Part shown: one piece after another, positions 30,827-42,000 of the stretch
Position numbering within the stretch: the stretch's first letter is position 1
How the letters are laid out: the number at the start of each line of letters is the position of its first letter
The notes under the pieces: generated by a model
The model's database searches: none
What the model saw: only the letters and a program-made list of their open reading frames with translations
What the model was told of the DNA's origin: nothing
Assembly: GCA_023375785.1 (NCBI GenBank)
Contig: SZWC01008571.1
Location: 22,858-86,857 of the forward strand
Origin: Penium margaritaceum
Taxonomy: Eukaryota > Streptophyta > Zygnematophyceae > Desmidiales > Peniaceae
Direction of reading: 5' to 3'
DNA length: 64,000 nucleotides
Made by a program: the position numbers and the translations under genes

Positions 30827-32065
30827 CTAGGCCCAGGTCATGTATGCCATGCCCTTGAAGGCAAAGGCCTCAGGCATGGCGCTGTCGGCGCGCATAGCAT
30901 GGATCGCGTCCTCCATGGTGCGGTTCCAACGCTCCGAGACACCATTCTGCTGGGAGGTGGCGGGAGCGAAGAGGTTGTGGATGACACCAAGCTCGGTGAA
31001 GGAGCAGGCCATGTCCCCGAGGTGCTCGCCACCACGGTCAGAGCAAAAGGTCTGAAGGCGGCGGTGGGACTGGCATTAGGCCATGACCAGTCTGAAGACA
31101 GTGATGGCGGCATTGCTCTTCTGGCGCAGAGTGTAGACCGAGAGCATGCGCGTGAAGTCATCAGTCACCTTCAGGACGTAACCGCCGTTGTCCTCCTGAA
31201 ACTCGACAGGGAGCAGACCCATGAGGTCGGAGTGGACAAACTCTAAGGGTCGACGAGCCGTGGAGGCAGACTCCGGATAGGTGGACCAGTGCATTTTGCC
31301 TTTAGCACATGACGGGGACTCGGACGTGGGTGTCTCCTCAAAGGACGCCACATCAAGACCGAGAGCAGGCTGAGTGCGGATCAGCCTCTCGACAGCCCCC
31401 AGGTGTACATGAAACCCAGAGATGTGATAGAGATCATTGATGACCGTCCCACAAAGGATGGTCTCTTGGGTGTCGTGCACAAAGATGCGAGCATCAGTAG
31501 CCGTGTGTGTAACACGCAGGCCCACCTTGGTGCAAGCACGTACAGACAGCACGCTCAGTTCGATATCAGGGACAAAGAGGACGTCGGAGATGTACACGAT
31601 ACTAGCAGGCACGGTGAAATGCACAACCCCAATCCCATGGACAGGGACCTCATGGCCAATTGTAGCGCGAATAGAGCAAACAGCGCCTACGGGATGCGGG
31701 ACGACAAATGCGTCACGATGACACATCATGTGATGGGTGGCACCGGAGTCAACGACCAAGGTGGCATTTGTGACACGCGTACAAGGGGCAACATAGCACT
31801 CATTGACAGAGCAGGGTGCGGCAGCAGGGCGCTTGGCGGGTGACACGATAAGGCAACGAACGAAGCACACATGAGATGCATGTAGCCAAGGAACATCATC
31901 AGGTCTGTCACGCGCACACGACTGGACATGGGGACCACCACAAGTGTCATCACACAATGACACAGGCAATCCATATGCTGTAGGACCCCTTGCCTCAGTC
32001 AACTCACTCGCACCTCCCTCAGATGAGCACAAGGCAAGAAGCTGGTGCAGCTCGGCGATCATCAT
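30827..32065 (-). pseudogene. E protease and integrase core
   Basis: Protease turn VVDSGATHHM is intact (Asp codon 31748-31750). CAKGKMHW belongs to the pre-integrase region. All three integrase acidic residues are present: VHSDLMG (31226-31228), FCSDRGGEH (31037-31039) and NGVSERWNRT (30932-30934), with the D-to-E spacing of 35 expected for this family. Only a TAA at 31076, between the first and second Asp, and a TAG at 30827 break the frame. By motif content this is the best-preserved pol in the window. Confidence 0.88.
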
Positions 32066-32302
32066 GTCTTAGACAAGCACCTGGTCGCAAGGGTCAGCTG
32101 GAGAGCTTGCTATGACAGCGGGCTACTCTGGGACGGCAGCGGCAATGGCGGCAGAGCGAGCGGTCACACTGGACGTCTAGCGCACGTGCGCCTCATGCGC
32201 TTGCTCTAGCTGACGCGTGATCTTCGTCCAGTCCAATGGGCGTTCCGTCAGGCGAGAATAATCAGGGTAGCAATGGTCATCCCTCCGGGTGAAGCACACT
32301 CG

Positions 32303-33241
32303 TCAGTGGCCCGTCGTACTCTCAGAGCCGCTGCTGGTGCTGCTATTGCTGCTACCGTTACTACTGCTCTTGTTCCCGCTGCTACTACTATGGCTGATAC
32401 TGCTCGTGCGGGTACCGTTGCTGGTCCCACCGCTATAGCCCAGGGCTAAGAATTTGCGGCCCATCTTCTGTTGAGCTGTTGCCATTGTTGTAGATTGCGG
32501 GAAGGGGGATGCGGCGGCAACTGCAACCAAAGCAGTACTGCGGCGTGCACGGTTCGCTGCGTCCATGCCGGCGACCTCTAGAAGGTGAAGGGTGGCCCAG
32601 CGTAGCAAGGTCCCGTCGCTTCCCATGTCGTGTAGCATGGTCTGATCGAAGTTGTTGAAGATGCACGCATAGTCGCGACGGATGCCGTAGAGCATGATTT
32701 GAACGACGGAGTACTATGCAGGGGCATCGTCTCCCAGCTACTCGTGCAGCCGGATCGCTCGGCGCCAGTAGTCATGTACGGAGTCCTGAGCAGTCTGGGA
32801 GAGGGAGTTGAAGTCGGTGAGGCGCTGGGATGTCATGGTCAAGGTGGCTCCCTCAAAAAGGGTAACAGCCAGTGCCCATGCCGCGCAAGGGTCAGCTCCC
32901 GTGCTGGTCAGTGGGCCGCCAAGGAAACAAATGAAGTCCTTGGTGAAGTCCGGGGCAGCCTTTATCAGGCCGGAGGCAGCGCGGACCCCCATCTACGTCT
33001 CGGCAGGATCAGATGCCTGGAAAGGGGTGAGGTAGTAGGCAAGGACTCTCTCAATCATGGCCCACATGCAAAAACGTGGCTCCCACCACTTATAGTTGTT
33101 CCCAGTACGGAAGACGGGCGGGTCTGTCTTAAACCACTTGGGTGGCTTGACCGTCGGAAGAGCAATGGCGGAAGCCACTGCGGGACCGGGCATAGAGGAG
33201 CATTCCCTTGCCCAGGCGTGTCCGTAGAGCCAGCTCCTCAA
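32303..33241 (-). pseudogene. E gag
   Basis: Same frame as pol. PPKWFKTDPPVFRTGNNYKWW and AAWALAVTLFEGATLTMTSQRL are typical of a Copia capsid, followed by QIMLYGIRRDYACIF and a Ser/Asn/Gly-rich tail (32430-32303). Stops: TAG at 32993, 32738 and 32714, TGA at 32303, then TAG at 32177 and 32123 and TAA at 32069 before the protease. No zinc knuckle is seen. The start is uncertain; the ATG at 33239-33241 is the first in this open stretch. Confidence 0.72.
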
Positions 33242-33576
33242 GGCTCAGAGGGCAATGAGATGAGCTCAGACCAGCGTCAGTGCAGGAGCTCATGCCCTGG
33301 AGGGCAGCATTTCCCTCACGTGCTCAGCGGCGCGCCTTCAGGCAGAGGATTCGTGCTCGCATCAATTCCTCCTCACCTTCCATGCCAGAGTCGGAAAGGG
33401 TCTCCACGACCTCATCGGCATTGCCGCCATGAGCGATGTGGTCCTTGCTTGCGTCTGCTGACTGATGCTGCTGCTGTTGAGGTAGTAAGCTCCTGATGAT
33501 GTCCTGCACTTAGCGACCTGCCTCATCAAAGTATGGCAGCTCTCTGCTTGAAAGTCAGCCAACGCGCGCACCTGGC

Positions 33577-33709
33577 ATGCCAGTGTCGTCAGACTGGGAG
33601 GCCGCTACTACTGCTGTTGTTGCGACTGTAACTGTTGCAGCTGCTGTTGCTACTAGTAGTGTTGCGGCTGTGACTACTATTGGGGCTGTTGTTGCTACTG
33701 CTGCTGCTG

Positions 33710-33748
<39 letters not shown>

Positions 33749-34631
33749 TTGCTGTTGCTACTACCGCTCTAGTGAAGATGGTGGCGGACGGCGTTGGCCA
33801 TTGACGGAGTTGTCCTCGACAGTTGCGTCTGTGGCGGCGCTTTTGGGAGTGAGTTTCAGCATAATTGCCCGTTCCTCCCTTTTTTTTTTGTTGCGGAACA
33901 CCTTGGCGGAACACCTCACAACGGAACACCTCCGCGGAACACCTCCGCGGAACACCTCCACATAATACCTCACCACAGAATTTCCATGGACTCCCGCAAA
34001 ACACCTCGGACTTGTCCCATAATAGCCACCGTAGTCGCGTTAATGCAAAACATGATGGGGTGCCGCAAACTATTGAACCCATCCGTTAGTGTGTTCCGCG
34101 ACCACCGCAGAGCTGCCGCGACTGGCGACCGTGGACCTGCCGAGGAACGGCAGCGGCCTCACGGCCACGGAGCACCATGGAGCACCGCCGGTGTGTTCCA
34201 GAACCACCGCAGTGCTACCGCGGTGGAACGCAGTGGATCCACGGAATGCCACGGATCTGCCGTGGCACCATCACCGTGGGATGATGAACTTTCGAACGCA
34301 GCGTGCGACCGCGGTAGATCCGCGGCACCGTCATCGTGTTCCGTTGCGGCCGCGAAATTGCCGTGTTCGCTGCAGAGATCTCGTCACCGCAGAGTACCGC
34401 GGAGTTTCCGCAAAGTGGCTTCTGCTATTGCGGAGCGGCCGTGAAACTTCGCGGTGAACTCCGCGGAGTTTTGAAGAAAGCGGTCGGAGTTGTGGTGGAT
34501 CCTCCCAGGACCTCTCGCAGAGACAGTGGACGCTATTGTTGTTGATGTTACTCAAGGCAACGGCTGCAATCGCTCACTGCTACTATAGTTGCTGCGCCTC
34601 TGCTACGCAGCTGTACGAGCACTGGCTCGCT
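33577..34631 (-). other. E leader: trinucleotide runs and GCGGAACACCTC minisatellite
   Basis: Between primer site and gag. An ACT/TAC run at 33710-33748 lies in a wider CTG/ACT-rich stretch from 33600. At 33893-33965 a motif close to GCGGAACACCTC is repeated about five times. 34080-34470 is rich in CCGCGG-like sequence without a clear unit. Long Val/Ala frames here come from the repeats. Confidence 0.65.
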
Positions 34632-34643
34632 GCTCTGATACCA
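34632..34643 (-). other. E primer-binding site (3' end of tRNA-iMet)
   Basis: Minus strand TGGTATCAGAGC directly after the LTR end, the standard plant Copia primer site. This contrasts with the half-tRNA sites of A, B, C, F, H and I. Confidence 0.93.
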
Positions 34644-35177
34644 TGAAGGACAGCTTCCTAGCACTGTTGTCGCTTGCGTGGCAGCAGAGGACGGCCAGCT
34701 AACTCACTAGCACACACAGGTGGAGGTGAGAACAGCAAGGGGTTGGCTAGGGACATAAACAAAGTGTCATAAGCTGCAAATACTTAATCATAGAGAGGGA
34801 TAGAGAGATAACAACTAAGGCCTAGACAACCCAAATAGTGTCTCTGACCTGGTGGGTGCACACACACGCGGCGCCCAAGGGCGCACATTTTCTAGCAGGA
34901 CAAAACAGTGCGAAAAACACAATTTTTGGCATAAATCCCTACAGACACGTCAAACAACGAGCTGTCTAAACTAGAACGGCCGCACCAACCAGAGCTACAT
35001 CTTGATAGGCTCCACGCACATGTGCTATCCCACGGCACGAGTCTAAGAAAGAAGAAGATCTTTTTGGCGCCCGTCCGGCTGTCGTTCTTCCGCCACCGCA
35101 GCCATGTCAAAGATCTGCACGTGAATGGACATGAGCCGAGGGGTCACCGTAAGCTGTGTACGACACACAAAACAACA
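34644..35177 (-). repeat. E 5' LTR (right)
   Basis: 534 bases, paired with 27193-27718; the terminal ACACAACA run differs by three bases in length. Followed by the target copy CAAGG. Confidence 0.9.
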
Positions 35178-35319
35178 CAAGGGGCATGAAAGAATAATAC
35201 GTAGGGGGTGGAATGAGGAGAAAGCCTCGAAAGGGGCAGACTTGGACTGGAGTGGGCTACAAGAGAGACGGAGGAGGTGTGATAGCATTAGGGGAACAGG
35301 TATGACAATGAAAGCAGTG

Positions 35320-35428
<109 letters not shown>

Positions 35429-35439
35429 AAGTAAGCTCA

Positions 35440-35892
35440 TCAATGGTATCCTCTGATGCAGGCAAATTTCAACATCCTGAAAAAAGCATGCTCTCTCATT
35501 TTCTGACAGTAGGCAACAAGTCATGCCATGCCGCAATAGCGAAGCTCATGGCGTGTGCAATGCTTCCTACATCATTCTACCATGAACCATCATGGATGGA
35601 CGTAGTGAGGACCGGTAAGCACGGCAATGGGTTGTTTAGCCTTCCAAGTCCGAGAATAGTTGTGGAAGAGAGGTTTCGAAGGTTGGTTGAGAACGTTGAA
35701 ACCTTGGATGCCTCCTTGAAGAAGATTTTGATAATCTTTAGTGTGAAGTTGGCGATGGGTGAGTGGTTGGATACGCAGCAAAGCCCTATCTATTACGCTA
35801 TGGAGGTTAACGCCAAGGAAAGCTGTGACATCTTTAGCCAGGATGCGAGAGGACTCGTTTCTAATGCTGACCACATTGGAGCAATGATTTAG
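35440..35892 (+). pseudogene. Possible hAT/DUF659-type transposase fragment
   Basis: Open frame after the microsatellite: HAAIAKLMACAMLPTSFYHE, PSWMDVV, then LPSPRIVVEERFRRLVENVE. The pattern (residues around a hydrophobic helix, F-x-x-x-PSW, then a P-S-P-R stretch) recalls the region before the catalytic core in plant hAT-derived proteins. No catalytic motif or BED finger is visible. The opposite strand is also partly open (35590-35976), so even the coding strand is uncertain. Confidence 0.3.
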
Positions 35893-36668
35893 CTCACCAT
35901 TGAGCAACTGATTTAGCTCCCCGTCAAATGTTCCATTTTTTTGTAGAAATTTCTTTTGAGCTTTGCTTGTGGCCATATCGACTCAGCCATTGCTCGGTTG
36001 ACGACCAAACTAAGACATCAGAGTAAGTTCGCCGAAGGAAATGGACGGATTGACATACGAGCAAGGAAAAGTGAATACATATTCTTGAAGAATCATGAAG
36101 GTGACTCTCATGATGAGAAATGATTGCATACACCGTTTCCGACACAAGCTTTCTTGGCCAACAGCGCCATGTCATTGTTTCGCCACAAAAACTGTGCCGT
36201 GAGGGCCGTGTAATGCAATTTTAACAACTCTATAGATGTATAGGTACATATGTATATACAAAAATGTATGTGTGTATGTATGTGGTATACTTGACATAGA
36301 ATTAGGTTTGGACACACATTGTCATAAGATGGTATGTTTGATGAAATAGATGTAAGTGTCAAATTTGGCAACTTTCTGTTAGTGTATGTTTTATTCTTCG
36401 TGTACTTTGATTTGATTATGCATCTTGAACAAAACGAAGATGTTTTTCTACTACCTCTTTCTACCTCATGGACTTGAGAAAAGAAGTCTTTGGGGATTTA
36501 GAAATGGGGCATAATACCCATAACACCCATGAATGGAGGGGGTAAGGAATGTCATACCCGGCAACTTAAAAAATAAGTCAGCCCTGCCCACTCGCTTCAC
36601 CATCCTCGATTAGAAGCATGCGCCGCTGATCGAGGGAAGCGAGGTGCACCATGTTGACCCCCCACGCG
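35893..36668. other. No gene seen
   Basis: AT-rich, with a run of TATG/TGTA repeats around 36240-36290. Open frames are short and unlike known proteins. I see no splice or promoter pattern to build on. Confidence 0.5.
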
Positions 36669-37161
36669 ATTCTCGCTCCCACGCGAGAATGGCGATCAAG
36701 CGAAAACGCCCGTTTTTGAGTTTGGGCGAAGACGCTTTTGTTTTCATTTTTCTTGTTCTCACTCGCAAACCGTAAAGATCTTCCATTCAAACCGTAGTCA
36801 GACCCTGCCCGAAATTGCATTCGGGGTTTGGGGTTTTATTCTTGCATACGCTCCTGCTGGGCCCCGTGGTAGCATGGCCCAGCAGGTTCCCTTTCAACAC
36901 ATGGGGAGTCTCACACCCCCCATGCAAACCATAGGCAACCCCCCCGCCCCCCCCCACGAACATTCACAAACCTCTGGAGGGGTTTGTGAATACTCGAAGT
37001 GATTGATGACGTCAGCATGTCGACACTGCATTGCATGCAGCGTCGACATGTTGCGTTTTCTCGCTGTCCGTGGGTAAAATGTCAATACTCTCATGTCCGT
37101 GGGCAAGGGAGTCTTATTCTTCCGAACGCCGGGTAGGGCATACACACAATAGAATATTGTG
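36669..37161. repeat. Cluster of perfect short hairpins
   Basis: Consecutive perfect inverted repeats: 36669-36690 (8-base arms), 36853-36886 (11), 36900-36924 (7), 36962-36991 (11), 37016-37050 (16 with one mismatch) and 37145-37161 (7). A C-rich tract lies near 36938-36956. TGTCCGTGGG occurs twice at about 37064 and 37095. No open reading frame explains the region. Confidence 0.7.
37016..37050. repeat. 35-base near-perfect palindrome
   Basis: CATGTCGAC, A, CTGCAT, then TGC, then ATGCAG, C, GTCGACATG. Only the A/C pair fails to match. It contains two SalI-type GTCGAC sites. Confidence 0.85.
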
Positions 37162-37919
37162 GGTAATCCCCACATGTACCCTATAAAATGTTATCATCTA
37201 TAATGATGAAATTCCTCCTACAGTTTTCTTTGCAAATGGGTGTACAGAAAAAGTGAAAAAGGCAAGGGTAATGAAGAATGGGTTTCAATCCATGCAAAAA
37301 TGCGCCTTCATTTGTTACTTGTCCTTGAAGAACATACTTGGGTTCATTGCGCAGCAAATTGAAATATTTTGTTTCCGTTCTCGATTAGATTCAGAATAAA
37401 TGAATGCGAGGTGCCTAGTTCAACCCTACTTTCGACCCCGAGTCACGCCCGCCTTATGTCGCCAGTCTGCGATGCTCAAACTAATCCTGGTGTAGCGGAG
37501 AGGCATGTAGTCGAGGTACTATTCTGTCGGATGCCTATATGCGACTTCAAATCGCTATGGCCACAGAAAACAAACAAAGAAAAATCTTGTTGACTTACCA
37601 TGCAGGGTAACAGTCTCAATGAGGAGAGATTCTGTGCTTCCGCAATACACCGATGGGGTCACCAGCGGTGACCGTTGGCCGTTCGATAGCTGCATTTTCT
37701 TCTATCGAGTGGCTGAGAAATTTCCATCAGCGAGCCTATCGAAGTAATGGGGACGCAGGGGTAGGAGGTACGTGGCTGAGAAGTGGCGCGCGTGGATGCG
37801 AAGTCGGATGGAAGGGTCTCGTATTCTCTTCAGCCATTTATGATTCACTATTCATGGTCAATTGGCCTTTCGATCGGCTTACAAGATGAGTATGTTGTAC
37901 TATTCATAATCGTGAGGCA
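37162..37919. other. No gene seen; one small hairpin
   Basis: Short unsupported open frames only. A perfect 7-base hairpin, GGTCACC and GGTGACC around AGC, lies at 37657-37673. Confidence 0.5.
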
Positions 37920-37962
37920 GCTCACCAGGATCTCCGCGCTGTGCGTGGAGATCCTGGTGAGC
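37920..37962. repeat. 43-base hairpin, 20-base arms
   Basis: GCTCACCAGGATCTCC and GGAGATCCTGGTGAGC are perfect inverted copies. The inner bases GCGC and GCGT extend the stem with one G-T pair, leaving a 3-base loop. Confidence 0.9.
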
Positions 37963-39048
37963 AATCTTCATGGTAGGTGTAAACGACAAAGTTGAACGCA
38001 CCTGCATTCAAGCGACGCGGGAGGTGCGCATGTTCGCAAATTTTGTCGGAATTTTTCGAGCGGAAACGCGCTCCAGTCAGTGGAAAGGAAAATGTCTTCC
38101 GGCGAATGAGAAAGGAAAACCTTCTCCGCTTTTGAATGGATGAAAGAGGACTTCCTCTTTGGCGTAGGAGGTCGAAGAATCACTTTTGCACTGAAATGAG
38201 GAAAGTCGGTTTCGCGCACAAGAGTGAAAAAGATGGAATGTCCATTGAGATGGAATGCCCATGATGGAATGTGAATGGAGAGGGAATTCATATTCCATTA
38301 TTTTTTAAAGAGGTAAGCCCCTGACATGGATGATGCAGGAAAGTTGTTATGAAACATGATAACGGAAAGTGGAATTCGGGTACCTCTGAGGGAAGGACGG
38401 TTTGGAATAACCAACCTGTATTTCATGTTCCATGGACTGGTTCAGGGTTTAGGGTTGTTTACGGTACTGGGACGTGAAGTCACATTTGGGAAAACAAAAA
38501 AGGAATTCATTGTCCTTAAACGAAATGGGAAACGTTTGATGTCATGGTCAGTACAGGCAATGCAAGAAGCGAGGGTTTGCTTCTGGATGTCACTTGTCCA
38601 CACTAGGTTTGTCCTTTTAACGCTTGCTACTCTTAGCAGGTTCCTCTTTTTTCCATGATGTAGCTGTTCCTAGTTCATCCAATAGAATGTAAATTCCTAT
38701 TTCATCAACAGACAATGTCTCTTTTTGTTCACCAAACAGGACTTTGCAGTCGCATCAAACAGAGAAACCTGATTCGGTAACACCGAACAGGAAAAAACAA
38801 ACAGCACCCACGTAACTATGACCGTCACGTGAGTCATGACGTGCTTCCTGGTTATGTAGCCTCATCCTGTCTCAGATGGTATATGTGGAAAGAAATGAAG
38901 AAGCATCGGGGACAAACCCGACTAGTGAGTGGTAAATGTTTTTTGGCCGTGGTCGTAATTGTTCCAGGAAAGGATATTTGAAATGGAATGTTATTAATGA
39001 AGGAAATGAAATCAAATGTGTCTGAAATAATTCAGAAAAAAAATGTTA
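37963..39048. other. No gene seen; degenerate GGAATG repeats
   Basis: A 100-codon plus-strand frame at 38356-38658 resembles nothing I know. GATGGAATG-like units recur three or four times at 38233-38280. The satellite starts without any recognisable junction at 39049. Confidence 0.45.
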
Positions 39049-42000
39049 CGGGCAAGTGGAACGTCAGAATGAAGAGGCGTAAAATGCAGAGCGTAGGCCC
39101 AGCCGTACAGTACAGCCAGGTGCGATTGTCTCGAAGAAACACCGACAATGGGTGTAGAACGTGCGTCGGGAGCAGTGAGCGCAGGCACGCACCCAGTGCA
39201 CGCGTACGACCCCCGGTCCACGAATTGTTCTGGGCAAGTGGAACGTCAGGATGGAGAGGCGTAAAATGCGGAGCGTAGGCGTAGCCGTACGGTACAGCCA
39301 CGTGCGACTGCCCGGAAGAAACACCGACCGTGGGTGCAGAACGTGCGTCGGGAGCAATGAGCGTAGGCACGCATCCAGTGCACGCGTACGACCCCCGGTC
39401 CACGAATTGTTCCCGGCAAGTGGAATGTCAGAACGGAGAGGCATAAAATGCGGAGCGTAGGCGCAGCCGTACAGTACAGCCAGGTGTGATTGTCCCGAAG
39501 AAGCACTGACCGTGGGTGCAGAACGTGCATCGGGAGCAGTGAGCGCAAGCACGCACCCAGTGCACGCGTACGACCCCCGGTTCACGAATTCTTCCGAGCA
39601 AGTGGAACGTCGGAATGGAGAGGCGCAAAATGCGAAGCGTAGGCGCAGCCGTACAGTACAGCCAGGTGTGATTGTCCCAAAGAAACACCGACCTTGGGTG
39701 CAGAACATGTGTCGGGAGCAGTAAGCGCAAGCACGCACCCAGTGCACGCGTACGACCCCCGGTCCACGAATTGTTCTGAGCAAGTGGAACGTCAGAATGG
39801 AGAGGCGTAGAATGGGGAGCGTAGGCGCAGCCGTACAAAACAGCCAGGTGCAATTGCCCCGAAGAAACACCGACCGTGGGTGCAGAACGTGCATCGAGAG
39901 CAGTGAGCGCAGGCACGCACCCAATGCACGCGTACGACCCCCGGTCCACGAATTTTTTTGGGCAAGTGGAACGTCAGAATGGAGAGGCGTAAAATGCGGA
40001 GCGTAGATGCAGCCGTACAATACAGCTAGGTGCGATTTCCGTGAAGAAACACGGACCGTAGGTGCAGAACGTGCGTCGGGAGCAGTGAGCGCAGGCACAA
40101 ACCCAGTGCACTCGTATGACCCCCGGTCCACGAATTGTTCCGGGCAAGTGGAACGTCACAATGGAGAGGCGTAAAATGCGGAGCATAAGCACAGCCGTAT
40201 AGTACAGCCAGGTGCGATTGACCCAAAGAAACACCGACCGTGGGTGCAGAACGTGCGTCGGGAGCAGTGAGCACAGGCACGCACCCAGTGCACGCGTACG
40301 ACCCCCAGTTCACGAATTGTTCCGGGCAAGTGGAATGTCGGAATGGAAAGGCGTAAAATGCGAAGCGTAGGCGCAGCCGTACAGTACAGCCAGGTGTAAT
40401 TGTCCCAAAGAAACACCGACCTTGCCTGCAGAAGATGCGTCGGGAGCAGTGAGCGCAGGCACGCACCCAGTGCACGCGTACGACCCCCGGTCCACGAATT
40501 GTTCTGAGCAAGTGGAACGTCAGAATGGAGAGGCGTAAAATGCGAAGCGTAGGCGCAGCCGTATAGTACAGCCAGGTCCGATTGTCCCCAAGAAACACCG
40601 ACCGTGGGTGCAGAACGTGCGTCAAAGGCATTGAGCGCAGGCACGCACCCAATGCACGCGTACGACCCCCAGTCCACGAATTGTTCCGGGCGTGTGGAAC
40701 GTCAAAATGGAGAGGCGTAAAATGCGGAGCGTAAGCACAACCGTACATTACAGCCAGGTGTGATTGCCCCAAAGAAACACCGACCGTGGGTGAAGAACAT
40801 GCGTCGGGAGCGGTGAGCGCAGGCACGCACCCAGTGCACGCGTACGACCCCCGGTCCACGAATTGTTCCGGACAAGTGGAACGTCAGAATGGAGAGGCAT
40901 AAAATGCGGAGCGTAGGCGCAGCCGTACAGTACAGCCAGGTGCAATTGTCCCGAAGAAACACCGACCATGGATGCACAACGTGCATTCGAAGCAGTGAGC
41001 GCAGGCACGCACCCAGTGCACGCGTACGACCCCTGCTCCACGAATTGTTCCGGGCAAGTGGAACGTCAGAATGGAGAGGCCTAAAATGCGGAGTGTAGGC
41101 ACAGCCGTACAGTACAGCCAAGTGCGGTTGTCCCAAAGAAACACCGATCGTGGGTGCAAAACGTGCGTCGGGAGCAGTGAGCGCAGGCACACACCCAGTG
41201 CACGCGTACGACCCCCGGTCCACGAATTGTTCTGGGCAAGTGGAACGTCACAATGGAGAGGCGTAAAATGCGGAGCGTAGGTGCAGTCGTACAGTATGGC
41301 CAGGTGTGATTGTCCCAAAGAAACACCGACCGTGGGTGCAGAACGTGCGTCAGGAGCAGTGAGCGCAGGCACGCACCCAGTGCACGCGTACGACCCCCGG
41401 TCCACAAATTGTTCCGGGCAAGTGGGACGTCAGAATGGAGAGGCATGGAATGCAGAGCGTCGGTGCAGTTGTACAGTACAGCCAGGTGTGATTGTCCCGA
41501 AGAAACACTGACCGTGGGTGCAGAACGTGCATCGGGAGGAGTGAGCGCAGGCACGCACCCAGTGCACGCGTACAACCCCCGGTCCACGAATTGTTTCGGG
41601 CAAGTTGAACGTCAGAATGGAGAGGCGTAAAATGCGGAGCGTACGCGCAGCTGTACTGTGTAGCCAGGTGCGATTGCCCCGAGGATCAATGACCGTAGGT
41701 GCAGAACGTGCGTCAGGAGCAGTGAGCGCAGGCACGCACCTTGTGCAGGCGTACGACCCCCGGTCCACGAATTGTTCCGGGCAAGTGGAACGTCAGAATG
41801 GAGAGGCGTAAAATGCAAAGCGTAGGCGCAGCCTTACAGTACAGCCAGGTGTGATTGTCCCGAAGAAACACCGACCGTGGCTGTAAACTTTGCGTCGGGA
41901 GCAGTGAGCGCAGGCACGCACCTAGTGCACGCGTATGACCCCTGGTCCACGAATTGTTCCGGGCAAGTGGGATGTCAGAATAGAAAGGCATAAAATGTGG

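Larger units (their letters stand above)
27193..35177 (-). mobile_element. Copia-type LTR retrotransposon E (minus strand)
   Basis: LTRs at 27193-27718 and 34644-35177 run TGTTGT to CTTCA on the minus strand. Perfect target duplication CAAGG (27188-27192 and 35178-35182). The order PR, IN, RT, RNase H is Copia. Primer site TGGTATCAGAGC. Gag to RNase H stays in one frame over 5.4 kb, broken only by stop codons. The LTRs differ by roughly a tenth by eye, so the insertion is not recent. A foldback repeat sits between IN and RT. Confidence 0.93.

Noticed and set aside
27845-33241. A proven alternative genetic code
   Set aside because: TAG at Trp positions and TAA at a Tyr position in A, and the decayed state of most copies, are better explained by C-to-T decay. 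Kept only as an alternative.
33555-34082. A 175-codon minus-strand protein rich in Val, Ala and Thr
   Set aside because: It is trinucleotide repeat in the E leader, upstream of gag and out of frame with it.
38356-38658. A 100-codon ORF, MITESGIRVPLREGRFG
   Set aside because: No similarity recognised, no repeats or partner gene; expected by chance in a 2-kb non-coding stretch.
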